Source of the DNA: Neoaliturus tenellus
Lineage: Eukaryota > Arthropoda > Insecta > Hemiptera > Cicadellidae
Assembly: GCA_030545055.2 (NCBI GenBank)
Contig: CM061537.1
Location: 60,324,207-60,388,206, forward strand
Direction: 5' to 3'
Length of the DNA: 64,000 nt
Part shown: positions 1-11,956 of the stretch, piece after piece
Numbering within the stretch: the stretch's first letter is position 1
Layout of the letters: every line of letters starts with the position of its first letter
Position numbers and translations under genes: made by a program
The notes under the pieces: generated by a model
Databases searched by the model: none
Told to the model about the DNA's origin: nothing
Seen by the model: only the letters and a program-made list of their open reading frames with translations

Positions 1-1912
1 AATCATCTTTGTTTACATTTCCCAATTTAAAAGGTAAACAAAGCAGCAGACGTTCATATTATTACAATTTAGACGAGCCAAAACATCTGTTACCCTATTC
101 ATTTAATTTAATCAGGTGACATTCTTAGATTAAGTTGGTAAAGTTCACTCTACTGGCTTTCAATAAGCCAGTTTATATAATAATCCTCTTATAATCCTTA
201 TGAGTTTTCTAGAATCCAGTGGCACGGTCGATCGTATGTCTCACCGCCAAGTCCCACCTAACGAAACAGACGGCGCGTGCCTATCCACGAAGCTGAATAC
301 GGTAAATTTTCTCTTCCTAAATTAGCAAAAAAGGCTGTAACTAATCCTTGTTTTCCATCGGTTGAACTCATACAAATCGCTGATCTTACCTCGAAAACAC
401 TCAGTGAAATGAAATATATGCGTTCAAAAGTAGCCTAAAATTGTTAGAAAAATTCCTACGCATAACAAACATTTGTTTAATTTTTAGACAGGGCTACAGC
501 CTTTACCACTAATAGAAATTCCTTGTAACTTTTCACGGAGTTTCTTATCTCGTCATAGTGTATACCTCTGTGTACAAAGATCAAGTTTATTAAATTTAAA
601 TATCACAAAATAAAACAAATATGAGTTTTTCAAAAAGCACTATGGTTACACTTCGTAAATTTAAAACGTAAACAAAGCAGGCGTTTGGCAATGCTATTTA
701 AATTCTTTCAAAAGAAGCTAACTCAAAACACTGCTATCATATTCATTTATTTCAACAGCTCACATTTATAAATTAATTTACACAGAAAATTATTTTACTT
801 AAAATTGTGTTTCCTTTTCTCCAATCCAATAAATTGTTTTATTGCCAATATTGCTTTGAATTATCTGTATAAGTAAATTCGAAAATAAAATATTTTATCT
901 TTAAAACTAGTGATTTTTTTTATGATTTCAACTGATGTAGCTTTGGTAATATTTGTTAACAATCTGATGTTATATTCGCCAAATCTTCACCAAATTAACA
1001 GGCGTAATTTTAGAGTTGCACCCTATTAAACATGGAATGTTTGGACCATCGCATTTCTTGGGTAGAAAATAATCCCGGTTAGCAGGCCCCCTAAGTGACA
1101 GAAAACTGATAGCCCCATAAAAAATGCAATTTCTGTGCAGTGTTGATGTAACAAATTTTATTGCTTAATCTGCCTAGTGTTCAAAACATGCGAGGTAGGC
1201 CTACTTATTGTACACCCTGACAAACTATAGGCTACTAGCGGAATTATTTAACTAGAAACTGTGGGAGTTTCATAAATCGCAACGTACAGGCGTTGCTGCA
1301 GTTAGTTATTAACAAATTCACAATATGCTATCATTGCAAGTTACCTTTATCGATAATTTATAGTTAGATGATTGACTAATGTTCATATTAAATATAATAT
1401 TTCATACTATTCGAAATAGAGTAATATAATGGAACTGTCACAATAAAAATTGTATCCCTATCATCATGGTTTCAACCCTACTTTTAATCAGCTCTGCAAT
1501 ATTAAATCAATAGCTTGACTTTCGTCTTAAACCGCTTCGTATCCAGAACACAAAGAAGTTATACTGCAGACATGTGGTATACTAGGCCACATATAGCTGG
1601 AAACAGCTGGAAGCTGATTTAAATTAGTCTTACCTAGCACCTACCTAGTCTTCCGTTTTTCGTTACGAATCATGGGTATCAGTATGGGTCCATACATTAG
1701 TATTTCAATCTCTCAATGCAGTTAAATAGCGAAATTCGATCCCATAAACAACTGCAGTGTTCCTCACAAATTTTTACCTCATGTGTAAAAATCAGACAAA
1801 CGAATACATAGTGTTCTGTTTAACTTTAAAACTTTTAATTAAAACTCTATTCCTACTTAAAAATTGTATTGTTAAAACCAAAATATGACAAAAAATAATG
1901 ATATCATACCCA
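1..1912. other. AT-rich sequence without recognisable gene
   Basis: Frames are short and stop-rich and I see no splice-bounded coding block, tandem array or clear element terminus. The upstream exons of the insulin receptor (signal peptide, L1 domain) could in principle lie here, but I could not recognise them. Confidence 0.4.
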
Positions 1913-2359
1913 AAAACACAAGTGTTGAGGGGTTGCCAAGTCCTAAAAATGTATGATATCAAAATTTCTTCCAAGTCAATGACATTGGTTTTAGAATAGC
2001 TACTCGACAAATTGATTTGATCTCCTAATTCTTGGTAAACATTCGGTAAAAAATTGTTATTTTATTTCGGGACCGTACTTGGCCAGCAGATGTATTAACA
2101 GCAGATGTATTACGATTAGTGGGAAAATGTTGAATTTACATTTGGTTCAATGATAAAAATAAAAAGGTTCATCTGCAGGCCAAGTACCGTCCCGAAATAA
2201 AATAATAATGTTTTACAGAATGTTTACCAAGAATTAGGAGATCAAATCAATTTGTCGAGTAGCTATTCTAAAACCAATGTCATTGACTTGGAAGAAATTT
2301 TGATATCATACATTTTTAGGACTTGGCAACCCCTCAACACTTGTGTTTTTGGGTATGAT
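1913..2359. repeat. Foldback element with ~185-bp inverted arms
   Basis: The left arm (about 1913-2095, beginning ATCATACCCAAAAACACAAG) recurs as a near-perfect reverse complement at about 2171-2359, ending in CTTGTGTTTTTGGGTATGAT. A spacer of roughly 75 bp separates them. This is the layout of a foldback or MITE-type non-autonomous DNA transposon. Frames within it are stop-rich, and the short frame on the minus strand is a by-product of the arm. No clean target duplication was identified, so the superfamily is unassigned. Confidence 0.8.
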
Positions 2360-2847
2360 TAATATTACACCACTACTTTAGTCAAATGACGAACTCTCAT
2401 TGTTTTGTAAACTGAATTTTAATTTGAAACCGGTGGGGTTTGAATTTGGTTTAATAATGTAGGTCAACCTCTTTATGATGCTACTTGTTAGTTAACATGT
2501 CATTGTTGTTGGTTTTTGCAACGGTCATAATACAAGAATAACCGTATAACCATATAAAAAAACTTCAAAACTTCTTAAACAAAAAATATTTAAATAACAA
2601 AAAATGTCTTTACAATTAAAAAAATAATGTTTTTGCTATGGGATTTGTAAACAGATAATTCCTTTTGCATAGCATTTTTATGCCCTTGTACTACTATTTT
2701 TAAACGAATTATTTAGAATATATAGATAACTAAAAATAATCAACTTATCAGGAATATAATGCCATTAAATATTAGGCCTATATATTTTCTTGTAATTATT
2801 ATAAATTATAATCACAAATTTCTTTATTGATGAAACAGAATATCTAT
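2360..2847. other. AT-rich intergenic or intronic sequence
   Basis: Nothing beyond AT-rich, stop-dense sequence is visible between the foldback element and the element end at 2848. Confidence 0.4.
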
Positions 2848-2890
2848 TGGAAATTCGCTGAGTACGCAGGACTGCTGCGACGGGGGTATT
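2848..2890 (+). mobile_element. Solo 3' end of the AGCGAATTTCC element family
   Basis: The block starts GGAAATTCGCTGAGTACGCA, forms a small hairpin (CGCAG/CTGCG stem) and ends in GGGGGTATT. It matches the 3' termini of the complete copies ending near 17404, 45084 and 60464. No matching 5' end lies just upstream, so this is a truncated remnant. Confidence 0.7.
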
Positions 2891-3415
2891 TTATTAATAA
2901 TGTTCACTATAAACTATGCCGTTCAGGGGTTCTATGTCGTTCGGATGATCGACTTAATACTGTAATATGAATAAAACGTTAAAATATTTTCTTGAACTGG
3001 ACTAAAACAGATTATAATTTTCAACATGATTTTATTATTATTTATGAATAGTTTTACAGTTATAATTTTACACAGAAAAGTTTATACATCGAAGCATATT
3101 TGTTATTTCATATTTCGCAAATCAGAGCCACACAATGTATTTTCAAATACCAAATGCATTGTTGAGTTGTTCGCATCACAGGCTACACAGAATCGTACGC
3201 ATAGTAGGATCTGTAACGTCAACCCGTCAATTTCAATCCATGCAGAAGTCGATTTTTAAAACTAAAAATAACATTGTCGAACACAGTAAACAATACCTCA
3301 TTTCAAATTGAACATTCTCCTAAAATATTGTTTTACGTATGGCTGTGTCCGTATCAAACATACATAACACTGAATCGTGTTGCATATGCAAACGTTTAGC
3401 CATAATGGCTACATG
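2891..3415. other. Unannotated AT-rich stretch
   Basis: Only short frames with no recognisable product. No repeat structure or terminus was recognised. Confidence 0.4.
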
Positions 3416-3640
3416 CTACAACCAGATATGGCATCTGGACCGTGGATCACCTGCAGCGGTCTCGGCGGCGAATGTTATAGACGTTTGCTCGGGGCACGGT
3501 GCATCGCAGCTGCATCGACTGCACCGCTGCACTGGCTGCAGCCGCGCTCCGATGCACATATCGAGATGTCTGCTGCAGACTGCGGCGCCGCGACGGGTTA
3601 TCTGCCAGAGGTTCACGCTACGCCGCGCTGTTATCAGTTG
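3416..3640. other. Isolated GC-rich island
   Basis: About 225 bp are strikingly GC- and CpG-rich within otherwise AT-rich DNA, with repeated TGCATCG, GCTGCA and CTGCAG words. Frames are open here on both strands, as expected of GC-rich DNA, and none resembles a known protein. It could be a promoter-proximal CpG patch, a fragment of a GC-rich element or an untranslated exon. I cannot decide between these. Confidence 0.35.
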
Positions 3641-5302
3641 TGTTTACAGTGTAGCATAATCACTCTGTGTCTACACTGTCAACTCTAGATGGATTATTGA
3701 GATAACGGGGTGACGTAGAGTTCGCCGTGAAGTGGTGTTGATGTGTCGTTGTCATTAATGATCGGCATTGTTTTGTCAGGATATTATTTAATGATAAAAA
3801 ATATCGCACTGAATTAAAATTTAAATTGCGTGTTTTCCGTGATTTGTTGCGTGATGTAAAAGCTATGGAACAGTTTTATTGAAACCTGTGTAATGTTTTA
3901 TGAGAGGTGGAGTGTTTTGTATAAAAGGCAAACAATAGATGTTTTCACTCGTGTTGGATTTCGAAGCGTTTTCAGGGGAAAATAAATAACAAATGTATTT
4001 TGAACCGTCGAAAATAAATGCGTGTCGCTCGGAGGCTATGAAATAACTCGAAAATCGACTAACATTCGGAAGGGCTTAAAATGTAAATTTGCTCACTTGT
4101 TTACTAAAATCTCGATAAACAATTGCGCTTACGCTTTTATCAACGTTTTTCTGTGTTTTATTTATATAAGAGTAAGTAATTTAAATCAATATAGGCGTAA
4201 ACTCATAAATTCCCCGTCGCAACAGATCTGCTTACTCAGCGAATTTCCAACAAAATTAGTTTTTTCCCCGCGGCGCCGTGTGAACGTATTCTTTCTTTAA
4301 TCCTGATGATGTTATAAAATACTAAAAGATGTGTTGTAGAAAATGTTATCCAATTTTATAAATCCATCACTGCATTAAATTAAAGGATTTGCACTTAAGT
4401 ACGGTATACTTTCATTGTTTGCTCTTGGTATTAATATAAGGTATGTGTAAAAAAATGTGAATATTAATGAGGTTTTAAATTCTAATGTAATGGGATACTG
4501 CCATTTTCATTCTAAGCGAAGGAAGTAAATATCCCAGGTTTATAGCATTCTGGTTTTATGACGATGCTAAATAAATAGGTTATAAGGACTTAAAGTAACG
4601 CAAGTGCAATTGATTTGATTGCTTCCATTATAGTATTTCTTGCAATTGAAACCTCTCTCTCACCAGGAATTACAAAATTCAAATTCCGTTGAACGTTAGC
4701 AAATATTTGATTGTTAAGACGAGTAGTTCAAAAGTCGTGTTGATAATTTTAACCATAACAGATAAATGTGGTAGCATTGCCATCTATTGAATACTTACTC
4801 AATAGTATACCCGGAGGGCCGACCATTTGCTGGTTTTATTTATTGTTAACAATTTGTAATTAACAGGTTAACGACGTTTCTATTCCTGAAAAAGAACTAA
4901 GTTTAGTGTTTATTTTTGTTTAATTTTCGTTAACAATTTACAAAAGAAAAATTTACAAGGTATAATACCGTATGTAACAGTAAGTTGGTGCCTTCCATCT
5001 TGAGATACACGAGGACAAACGTGTGTGTTACAAGCTAGTGAAATTTGAAGGCGTTATAATTATAAATCGCTAATGGAAACTACCACAAAATCGCAGTTCG
5101 GTCCGGTGGTCTGCACAGCATACTTATCCTGTGAACCCATCATTGCCCCGAAAACTGTAAGCCGCTTTCAGCCCCCTCCCCTCCCCCCACCGCACTCACA
5201 TCGCTGCTCTCTTCTCTTTCGATCTTTCTGCGGCATCTTTGTTCTGCTCTCTCCGTCAAACAATCGTCATTGTTAAACACATGACATAACAGTAAAGCGG
5301 CG
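3641..5302. other. No recognisable feature
   Basis: AT-rich DNA with scattered short frames. A pyrimidine-rich tract lies at about 5160-5225 (runs of C and CT). No splice-bounded coding block or element end was identified. Confidence 0.4.
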
Positions 5303-6031
5303 GTCCGACTAGGCTGTTTAGAAGCCGATGCTAACCAGCTGCTAGTAAACATTGCCATCAGCCAGCGGATCTGAAGGGTTCACAAGCCGCCAGTAGGCCT
5401 TACAGTTGCTGCTGAATGATGACTTGAAAACATTGTTTTTTGCCCTTGTCATTCAAGTCGTTATAATAACTTATTAAAAAGCTGAGTCTTTGGCATTATC
5501 TTTCATGTAGTCTGCAGACGAAGCTTCCAACAGGCAAGGATAATTTTGGAATTAATCAATAAATGTTATAATGTCTTTGCCCGACCACTTGGAGCTGTCA
5601 ACCATATTCACTATTAATCCCAAAAAGAAGTATAAAATACGTATAACGAAACTAAACGCTGTAAACACTGAAACACTGCATAAAACCAACTATACACGTG
5701 CTAATTCGCCAGCCGCTTGATGTGAGCTACTAGAGGTTTACATTGGCTGGTTGGCGCCAGCGAAGAGACCACGTGATTGCAAGTGGAGGGTAGGCAGCGC
5801 TAAAAAGTTAACATGTTTAACTTCTGTATCGGCTAGTAAACACTAGCCAGCTGACATTCACCAGCCGCTGGTTCTGGAGCCGCGGTCCGACTATAGGCTG
5901 GTTACTATAGCCTATAGTCGCTATAGTAGCCTATAGCCAGCCGCTAATAAATATCCGCTGCTTGCTGGCAATATTACTAGCAGCTGGTTAGTAGCGGCTG
6001 CTAAACAGCATTGTAAACAGCCTAGTCTGAC
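5303..6031. repeat. Inverted-repeat element, AGGCTGTTTA termini
   Basis: The left end GTCCGACTAGGCTGTTTA with downstream CTAACCAGCTGCTAGTAA is mirrored at the right end (about 5930-6031: agcagctggttag, then TAAACAGCCTAGTCTGAC). The interior at 5700-5960 is dense in CAGC/GCTG words and has small palindromes such as the CTATAG repeats at 5890-5935. This looks like a decayed foldback DNA element. No coding capacity is seen. Confidence 0.6.
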
Positions 6032-6503
6032 ACACTACCGGACCGTACACCGGACCGAGCATCGTACCGAATATTACACCGTTGGGGCGTAAATTTACCC
6101 CGAACATTTCGCCGAACAAGACATCGGACCGAGCAACGTACCGGACAAATCCATCGAGCGAGGTGAATGAAGTTCATAGAGAGAGGGAGAGTGTGAGTCA
6201 GTGAGAGCGCTAGAGGGCGTGGTGGAAAGGGAGGGGGGGCTTTCCATCACGAGCGTTCGGGCGACGCTGCGGTATGGCATTCGGAGTAAAATTGACCCTG
6301 ACACACTACCGTACATCGGACCGTACACCGGACCTACCTTTCCTTTGATGATTTGCCAGAAAACCGCCTCCAGAGCGCTCGGTACGATGCTCGGTCCGAT
6401 GCGCGGAACCCTGACACACTACCGGACTTGCTGTTTTTGCTCTGTACAATGCTCGGTCCGGTGCTCGGTATATGGTGCTCGGTACGTTGCTAGATCCCGT
6501 GAA
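6026..6503. repeat. Clustered CTGACACACTACCGGAC repeats, both orientations
   Basis: The phrase CTGACACACTACCGGAC or a close variant begins at about 6027, 6298 and 6411. CGGACCGAGCATCGTACC near 6050 is reversed as GGTACGATGCTCGGTCCG near 6380 and again nearer 6450-6490. Direct and inverted short repeats are interleaved over about 480 bp, ending 165 bp before the first visible InR exon. Origin unknown; it probably belongs to the adjoining inverted-repeat element. Confidence 0.55.
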
Positions 6504-6667
6504 AAGCCGCCTTAAGGTTGACGCGATCTACACCACTGCCAATCAAAAGTCTTAATAAAAAATTTGTTCATTTTTCAGAGACCTTTATCACCTGAGAATC
6601 CATGGACGAGCTTCCATACTGTGGGGAAAGGTAGATTTCCCAGTACTAATACCCGTTTTTGTTGCAG

Positions 6668-6819
6668 GCCTCTGCTACGTCAATACCATCAACTGGGAGC
6701 TGATCGCCAAGTGGGACCCGGTCAAGAACTACGTGGCCAAGAACAAGCCCAAGCGCGACTGCCCGAGCTGCCAGGCGGACTGTCCCCAGGGTCTCTGCTG
6801 GAGCCGCACCGAGTGTCAG
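6668..6819 (+). CDS. InR: Insulin receptor, exon for L1 end and start of cysteine-rich region
   Basis: This internal exon of 152 nt lies between a TTTTGTTGCAG acceptor and a CAG|GTGAGG donor. It enters with two bases of a split codon and leaves in phase 0. The 50 full codons begin LCYVNTINW and continue with CPSC, CQADC and LCWSRTECQ. This is the junction between the first receptor L domain and the furin-like cysteine-rich domain of insulin/IGF receptors (the human counterpart starts LCYLATIDW and ends CWTHSHCQ). The protein binds insulin-like peptides at the cell surface and signals through a cytoplasmic tyrosine kinase. Codons are strongly G/C-ending, unlike the surrounding introns. The preceding L1 and signal-peptide exons were not found in 1-6667. 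Confidence 0.9.
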
Positions 6820-7134
6820 GTGAGGCTGTTGGACAGGATGTATAAATACCCAGGGACCTGTGTACTCAGTGAATTCCTTATGGAATGATAGTATTTATGA
6901 TTTATTCACACTTAGGGGAATAACCATGGGGCTGAGTATGTAGGTTTGCCGCCATACGAGGTCTCTAAGCAAACACAAGTTAAACCCTTCCTAGTACACC
7001 AAATTTGATCAAACTAGGTCAATATACAGTGTTAAAAATGTCCGTCCCCCCTTTAATATTGTATTTGTTAAGTTAAACAAATATCGGGGGATGATAGTAA
7101 TTTAACACAAAGTACCTTTTGACGTTATCACACC

Positions 7135-7270
7135 TTTTGAGTCATCCCAGGGAGACGGCCCACCGAGAGTGAAAAAATCTCAAATGTAAGCATAGGTTGA
7201 TACTTACATCAAAGTAAAGGCCTCAGCAGAGTTCAATGCGGCAAACTAGACTTTAAATGAATTACAGAGA
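7135..7270. repeat. Dispersed repeat copy (related to 33992-34305 and 43920-44010)
   Basis: The stretch around GCGGCAAACTAGACTT (about 7238) closely matches 34070-34092. The preceding part (about 7141-7200, ATGTAAGCATAGG) matches the segment at about 43920-43980. It is a fragment of a repeat family whose foldback form is at 33992-34305. Confidence 0.5.
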
Positions 7271-8482
7271 TGGAAATGGTAGGCAAACAAACCATTTTAC
7301 ACAACCTTTATTTTTATATAAACTCAAAGGTTCTTATTTTACTTTTTACCCTGGTCCTGATAATCTTTCATACATGTAAGCAAAAAAGTACTCAACTCAA
7401 CCCAAAAATATTTATTTACAATCCTATATTATAATACGAGCAATGTCTAAAGGGGTCCACAATCTCGAAATCTAGCTGTTAGATTTTGCTTAAACTTTGC
7501 ATTTAAGAGTGTTTTTGCCAAAAAATAAGTTTAGGAACAGCCTCAATCCCAGGAAAAATCGAATTTGGTCTAAATTTAAGTTTAAAAATCATATTTTTTA
7601 ACATTAGTCTTATGGGTTGCTATTTTGGTAACGAAATAACAACGAAAGGTATACATAAATAGATTAACAGTAGGCCTAATGTTAAGCAGACCTTTTGAAA
7701 CAGCTGTTAACTGTGAAGAGGTATAATTGGCTGTTGATGGAAATGATATAGCTTTACTCGCCTACGGCTCGATGGGGGCTCCGCCCCCATGCCCCCTCAG
7801 GGGTTGCCCAGAGATTCGTTAATTGTTCTTTAAGTAGCATATAATGAACAGAATGATATAGCTTTATTAGTATAACACTATATCAAAAGTGAATTAAAAC
7901 CAACAAGCAAGGCTCGGTTAACCTGGTACTATGTATGTATACATCATACATTCAAAATAACAACCATGCATCCTATAAAATAAATTGTAAAATATCTTTC
8001 CACGAGAAGATTGGAAGAGCTATCAAATAATTATTCAACATTTTTTTTAATTTCTTAGAATCACATTCATTATTTATAAAATTTGGCAAATTTCCAAAAA
8101 AAACAAAAAAAAACATATCTTAATGAATGTGGGGTTTTTAATACATGTTCAACCTTTGATGAGTAGGTATTTCTATTTCTTGTGAAGCAACTAAGACTCT
8201 GCTCGGTGGTAAGCCTACAAAGGCTTGGTAAATATTAATCTCTCAAAGTGTGTTGGGAGATCAACCAGTACATCGACCCCAAAAAATACCTGTGGGCGAT
8301 TGACAGTCAAGACATTTGGAGCATTTTAAATTATAATGGATTAACAGTACGTACCATTTAATCACTACAACCATAAACTCTACCATACTAGGTATACAAT
8401 GCAGTTGTCTGCTTGCAATATTGAGCGGAGCGACTACATATTTTTAAAATCAATAATAGCAAATGTTTGATATGTAGTTCAA
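7271..8482. other. Intronic DNA between the first two visible InR exons
   Basis: AT-rich sequence with a short GC-rich hairpin at about 7770-7787 (GGGGGCTCCGCCCCC) and two near copies of GATATAGCTTTA about 110 bp apart (7746 and 7856). These look like remnants of a non-autonomous element. I searched here for the missing piece of the cysteine-rich region and did not see it. Confidence 0.4.
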
Positions 8483-8646
8483 GTGAGCTCGTTCGCTACG
8501 CTCACTCGCCGTCGGGGTTTAGCTCGTTCGCTGTGCTCTCTCGCCATTGGGGTCAGCTCGTTCGCTACGCTCACTCGCCATCAATTTAGTTCGTTCGCTG
8601 CGCTCACTCACCTTTCGGGTCGGCTCATTCGCTGCACACACTCGTC
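8483..8646. repeat. Minisatellite of GCTCGTTCGCTACGCTCACTCGCC-type units
   Basis: About four to five units are spaced roughly 45-50 bp apart, each containing a variant of CGTTCGCTACGCTCACTCGC, separated by short variable linkers. Fragments of the same phrase occur elsewhere in the window: near 9090 (cgctcgcttcgctcgctc), reversed at 25800-25850 and reversed near 40838. It is therefore a motif carried by dispersed elements, not unique sequence. Confidence 0.7.
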
Positions 8647-9732
8647 GCCAGATTTAGGTTGTTGTACATGTTTACAAGATCAATATTAAATGGTACGTCG
8701 TCCAAGATTTGCATCTCCTTTCCGTAAACGTGGCATTTCATTCATGTATAAAAAGGTAAATAAACCACTAAAATAAACAAAACAACAATTTCACCTAAAA
8801 CTACTGTATTCACAAACAGCTGATGGTAACAGTCTGCAGTTAAATTTGATCCTTATAACAGCTGTACAATCAACACACAGTAAACAAACCAAATAAAATA
8901 TTTCTCCTATTAAAATAACATGGTAACTTTAAAGGGCCGTAGGGCAGAACCCTTATGTCCGATTTGGACCATTTCAGATTTATACCTTCCCATACATGGT
9001 TACTATGACCGAGCAAAATTTCGTGAGGATCACTCTAGCCGTTCAGGAGGAGTACTTGTAAATAAAAAGCCAGAGTGTAGTATAGGAGCTTCGCTCGCTT
9101 CGCTCGCTCCGCTCAAAAGCATAGAAGGTCAGTGTGATCAAGGCACACTGAGATTTTAGATTTTAGATTTTCCTGCCGTACTTAGGATTATATCATTATG
9201 ATTTCATATAAGGATGTTGTGTAAGAGAACCATTCATGAATATTATCTAGGTACTTGGTTTTTCTGTATAGTCTGCCAAGTCTGCAATAGTGTTTTGTTT
9301 ATGTCTGATTGTATCTTTAATACATTATTGCCATGACATTTTGGATGGTGTTACAAAACTATACCGTAATCGGGTTGTGTGATTCAAGTTGTTATTTTAA
9401 GAGTTGTCCTAGTACCTCAATTTTAGTACCAGGTAATTTTAAGTAACTGTAAAATATAAGTTTATGTTATCCTGCATCAGTTTGAACTGCTGCAATAACA
9501 TGTATCTACAAAAAATATTGTGGTACTCTATAGCCCGTTCAAAATAAATGTGCGGTCGAAAGACAGAATTTTATTTCCCACCACGAGGAAAATTCCCTCA
9601 ATACCTTCCTGAATTCCCCGATTTTCCTCACAATCAGATGTTATTTTAATTTCGCCCTTAAAATGCAGAGTAGAAAATAACAATGATAATCGTGTTACTT
9701 CCCCTACTTACTGTTGGAAGCGCTTCTTTTTA
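8647..9732. other. Intronic DNA with element fragments
   Basis: Around 8910-8960 the phrase 'taacatggtaactttaaagggccgtagggcagaaccc' resembles internal phrases of the 26-28 kb Helitron. The region 9060-9110 carries serine/alanine-coding CGCTCGCTTCGCTCG words. The rest is plain AT-rich sequence. No coding exon was recognised. Confidence 0.4.
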
Positions 9733-10473
9733 CTTTCTCCCACTATACCATAGTAGGAGAAAGTTTTGTTTTCATCAAAATTTTCTAATTTGAGTTGTTG
9801 GTGGATTTATCCATTTTGGTCCCCTGAGTCCAAAAAGTGGTTTTCGGAGTGATGTCTGTGTGTATGTGGGTGTGTGTGTCTGGATGTATACAGAGCTAGA
9901 GAATGCCCCAATGGTCCGATTTTGGTGAAATTTGGTATGTAGGTCCAAACCCATGATAATTCCAGGCGTTTCTTCATTTTTTTTGAATTTTTTATTTGAA
10001 AGGTAGTTTACCCCCAAAAACCCTAAAAAAACGTAAAAAATCTAAATTTCTCAAAAACGGCTCTAACGATTTTAATTAAAATTTTGTGGTTTATTAAAAT
10101 TAAAATGGTGAATAAAATGACACCACCCGCATCTCTGAGACAATGCGGGTTCAAAAGTTATACAGTAAAAAGTGTTTAAAAAATCAATTTTTTGGATTTT
10201 CAAAATAGCTGTTATCTTGAAATAAATTTTACTTATCACCATTAAATAGAGCTCAAAAAACTAAATAAATCAGTATTTTAAATTATTGCTCTACGTCAAG
10301 TGGTTGCGGTGAAAATTCAATTTTTCGTATAGCGGTAAATGCAGTACGTTGTTAAAAGTCACAGATGCGCGTAGGGTCAAAGTAGCCTTGCTCAGCTGGT
10401 AGCTATCCGACTGAGTCATCAAGACATTAATGTTTAAAGCTTTTAACAACTTTTTTATTTTGTTGGGAGAAAG
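9733..10473 (+). mobile_element. CTTTCTCCC-terminal element, unoccupied copy
   Basis: This 741-bp element begins CTTTCTCCCACTATACC and ends TTGTTGGGAGAAAG, so it has short terminal inverted repeats. It carries a TG-rich microsatellite at about 9855-9890 and the phrase TGAAATTTGGTATGTAGG near 9928. A second, reversed copy lies at 36881-38604, broken by two insertions. This copy lacks both and so shows the empty insertion sites. No protein-coding frame is present. Its superfamily is unassigned; it shares sequence phrases with the Helentron-like elements at 44 and 54 kb. Confidence 0.75.
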
Positions 10474-10744
10474 TATGTGTCAGTTATCTGATACCGTTTA
10501 TTACATCTTAAAAGTCAAAATTAGAATATATGTTTACGAAAAAGCAAAACATTGCCATTATGTGACATACGATATTAAACGGCTGTATAGTAATTCTCAG
10601 TGATTCTGTTTGGTTGGATTCTTGGCAGCGGGAGGAACGAAAAAAAATGGGGGAATTGAAATCTGCGTTTCGACCGCACATTTATTTTGAACGGGGTATA
10701 GTACTCTCTCTGTTGTTTTAGTAACTATCACATTTGCTCCCCAG

Positions 10745-10878
10745 ATCCAGCCGGAGCCGTCTCACTGCCACCCCCTCTGCGTGGGCGGGTGCTCCGGCCC
10801 TGGACCTTGGGACTGCTACTCCTGCGGAAGGGTCCTCACGCTCGAGGGCGAGTGCGTGGAGAGATGTCCTCGTGGGAC
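10745..10878 (+). CDS. InR: Insulin receptor, exon for the middle of the cysteine-rich region
   Basis: This internal exon of 134 nt runs from a TTTGCTCCCCAG acceptor to a GGGAC|GTAAGT donor. It starts in phase 0 and ends with two bases of a Thr codon completed at 18978. It encodes 44 residues including CHPLCVGGCSGPGPWDC, YSCG and CVERCPRG, the pattern of the second half of the furin-like domain (human: CLGNC, CVACRN, CVETCP). Codon use is GC-rich like the preceding exon. Aligned from memory to other insulin receptors, roughly 18-20 residues with about five cysteines, expected between this exon and 6668-6819, are absent. Confidence 0.9.
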
Positions 10879-11956
10879 GTAAGTGGACTGAAGTTAGAGG
10901 AAGTACGACGATAATAGAGAAGTCTACTCCTCTTCCGAATTAATGTGCAGGCGGAAACCGAATTTGTTCTCTTAACTTTAATAAGAAATAAAAAAAATAT
11001 ATATATAAACTAAGGATCTATGCTGCTCTGCAGCACTTAAGCTATGCAATCTAATAGGCAGTTTTATTTTCATTTGATTAGCAAGTAACCCAAATTTGAT
11101 ATCAGTGAAGAAATTGTTAACAAATGAAATAATATAAGTTGACCAATATAGGTAGTAAAAGAAACAGAATATGTAATACTAACAAACCATCTTTCTATTA
11201 GTTATTTCTTCTAAATAATGTTGGTTTGGAAGAACCAACATTAAACCCAGGTACAATTTCACACCTATATAAGTTATCTATTTTCTACGTGATAGGAGAC
11301 TAACAATAAATTCGGTAAAAGCCGCAGTTCAGGAAAGAAGATTCCTTCTTAGTAGATTTTTCCCCAAACTTTATTGATTGCTATGTGAAATACTGCCTGG
11401 ATACATTGATGTCACTACTATGGTGTCTTAAATTTAAGTGCAGAACAATTTCTAGGAACTTGCTTAAGGCTTTGATACTATATGATTTGAGACTCAAGCG
11501 ATTTCATCCAAACAATTATACCTCCACTTTTCCTTTTAACATCAAGCCTTCTCTTTTGTGTACCTATCAGTCTCACGTCTCTTTTTAGAAACAGCCACCT
11601 CAAAATGAACTTCATAAATAGTTGATAGATAATTTTCTTTTATACTTTCAATTATTGTACTCCGGTAAATTTTTACTTGTGAATGTGTCACTTTTTCTTT
11701 AGGAAACTGTAATGCCTATTTTAACTTAATTACATTGATTTACATTATTAACAATAACTGATCAAACTTCATAATGTGAAGCACTTCCCTAATTTTTTAC
11801 TCTTTAATTCTATGTAAAGAGTAAAAAATCAGTTGCTCGTAAAAAACAGATCCCATCTCCCATGAATTGAATCACTTAAAAATTGTTTTCATTTAACATT
11901 TTAGATTATGAGTTTTTTGCTTTTTTGTTAATTTAGAATAGTTTATTAGATTAGGT
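10879..11956. other. 5' part of the last InR intron
   Basis: AT-rich intron sequence ahead of the first large insertion. It contains a short TA tract at about 10995-11005. No exon or clear element end was seen. Confidence 0.45.

Noticed and set aside
3339..3688. Protein-coding gene in the GC-rich island
   Set aside because: Frames are open on both strands because of composition; no splice sites, homology or consistent codon pattern supports coding.
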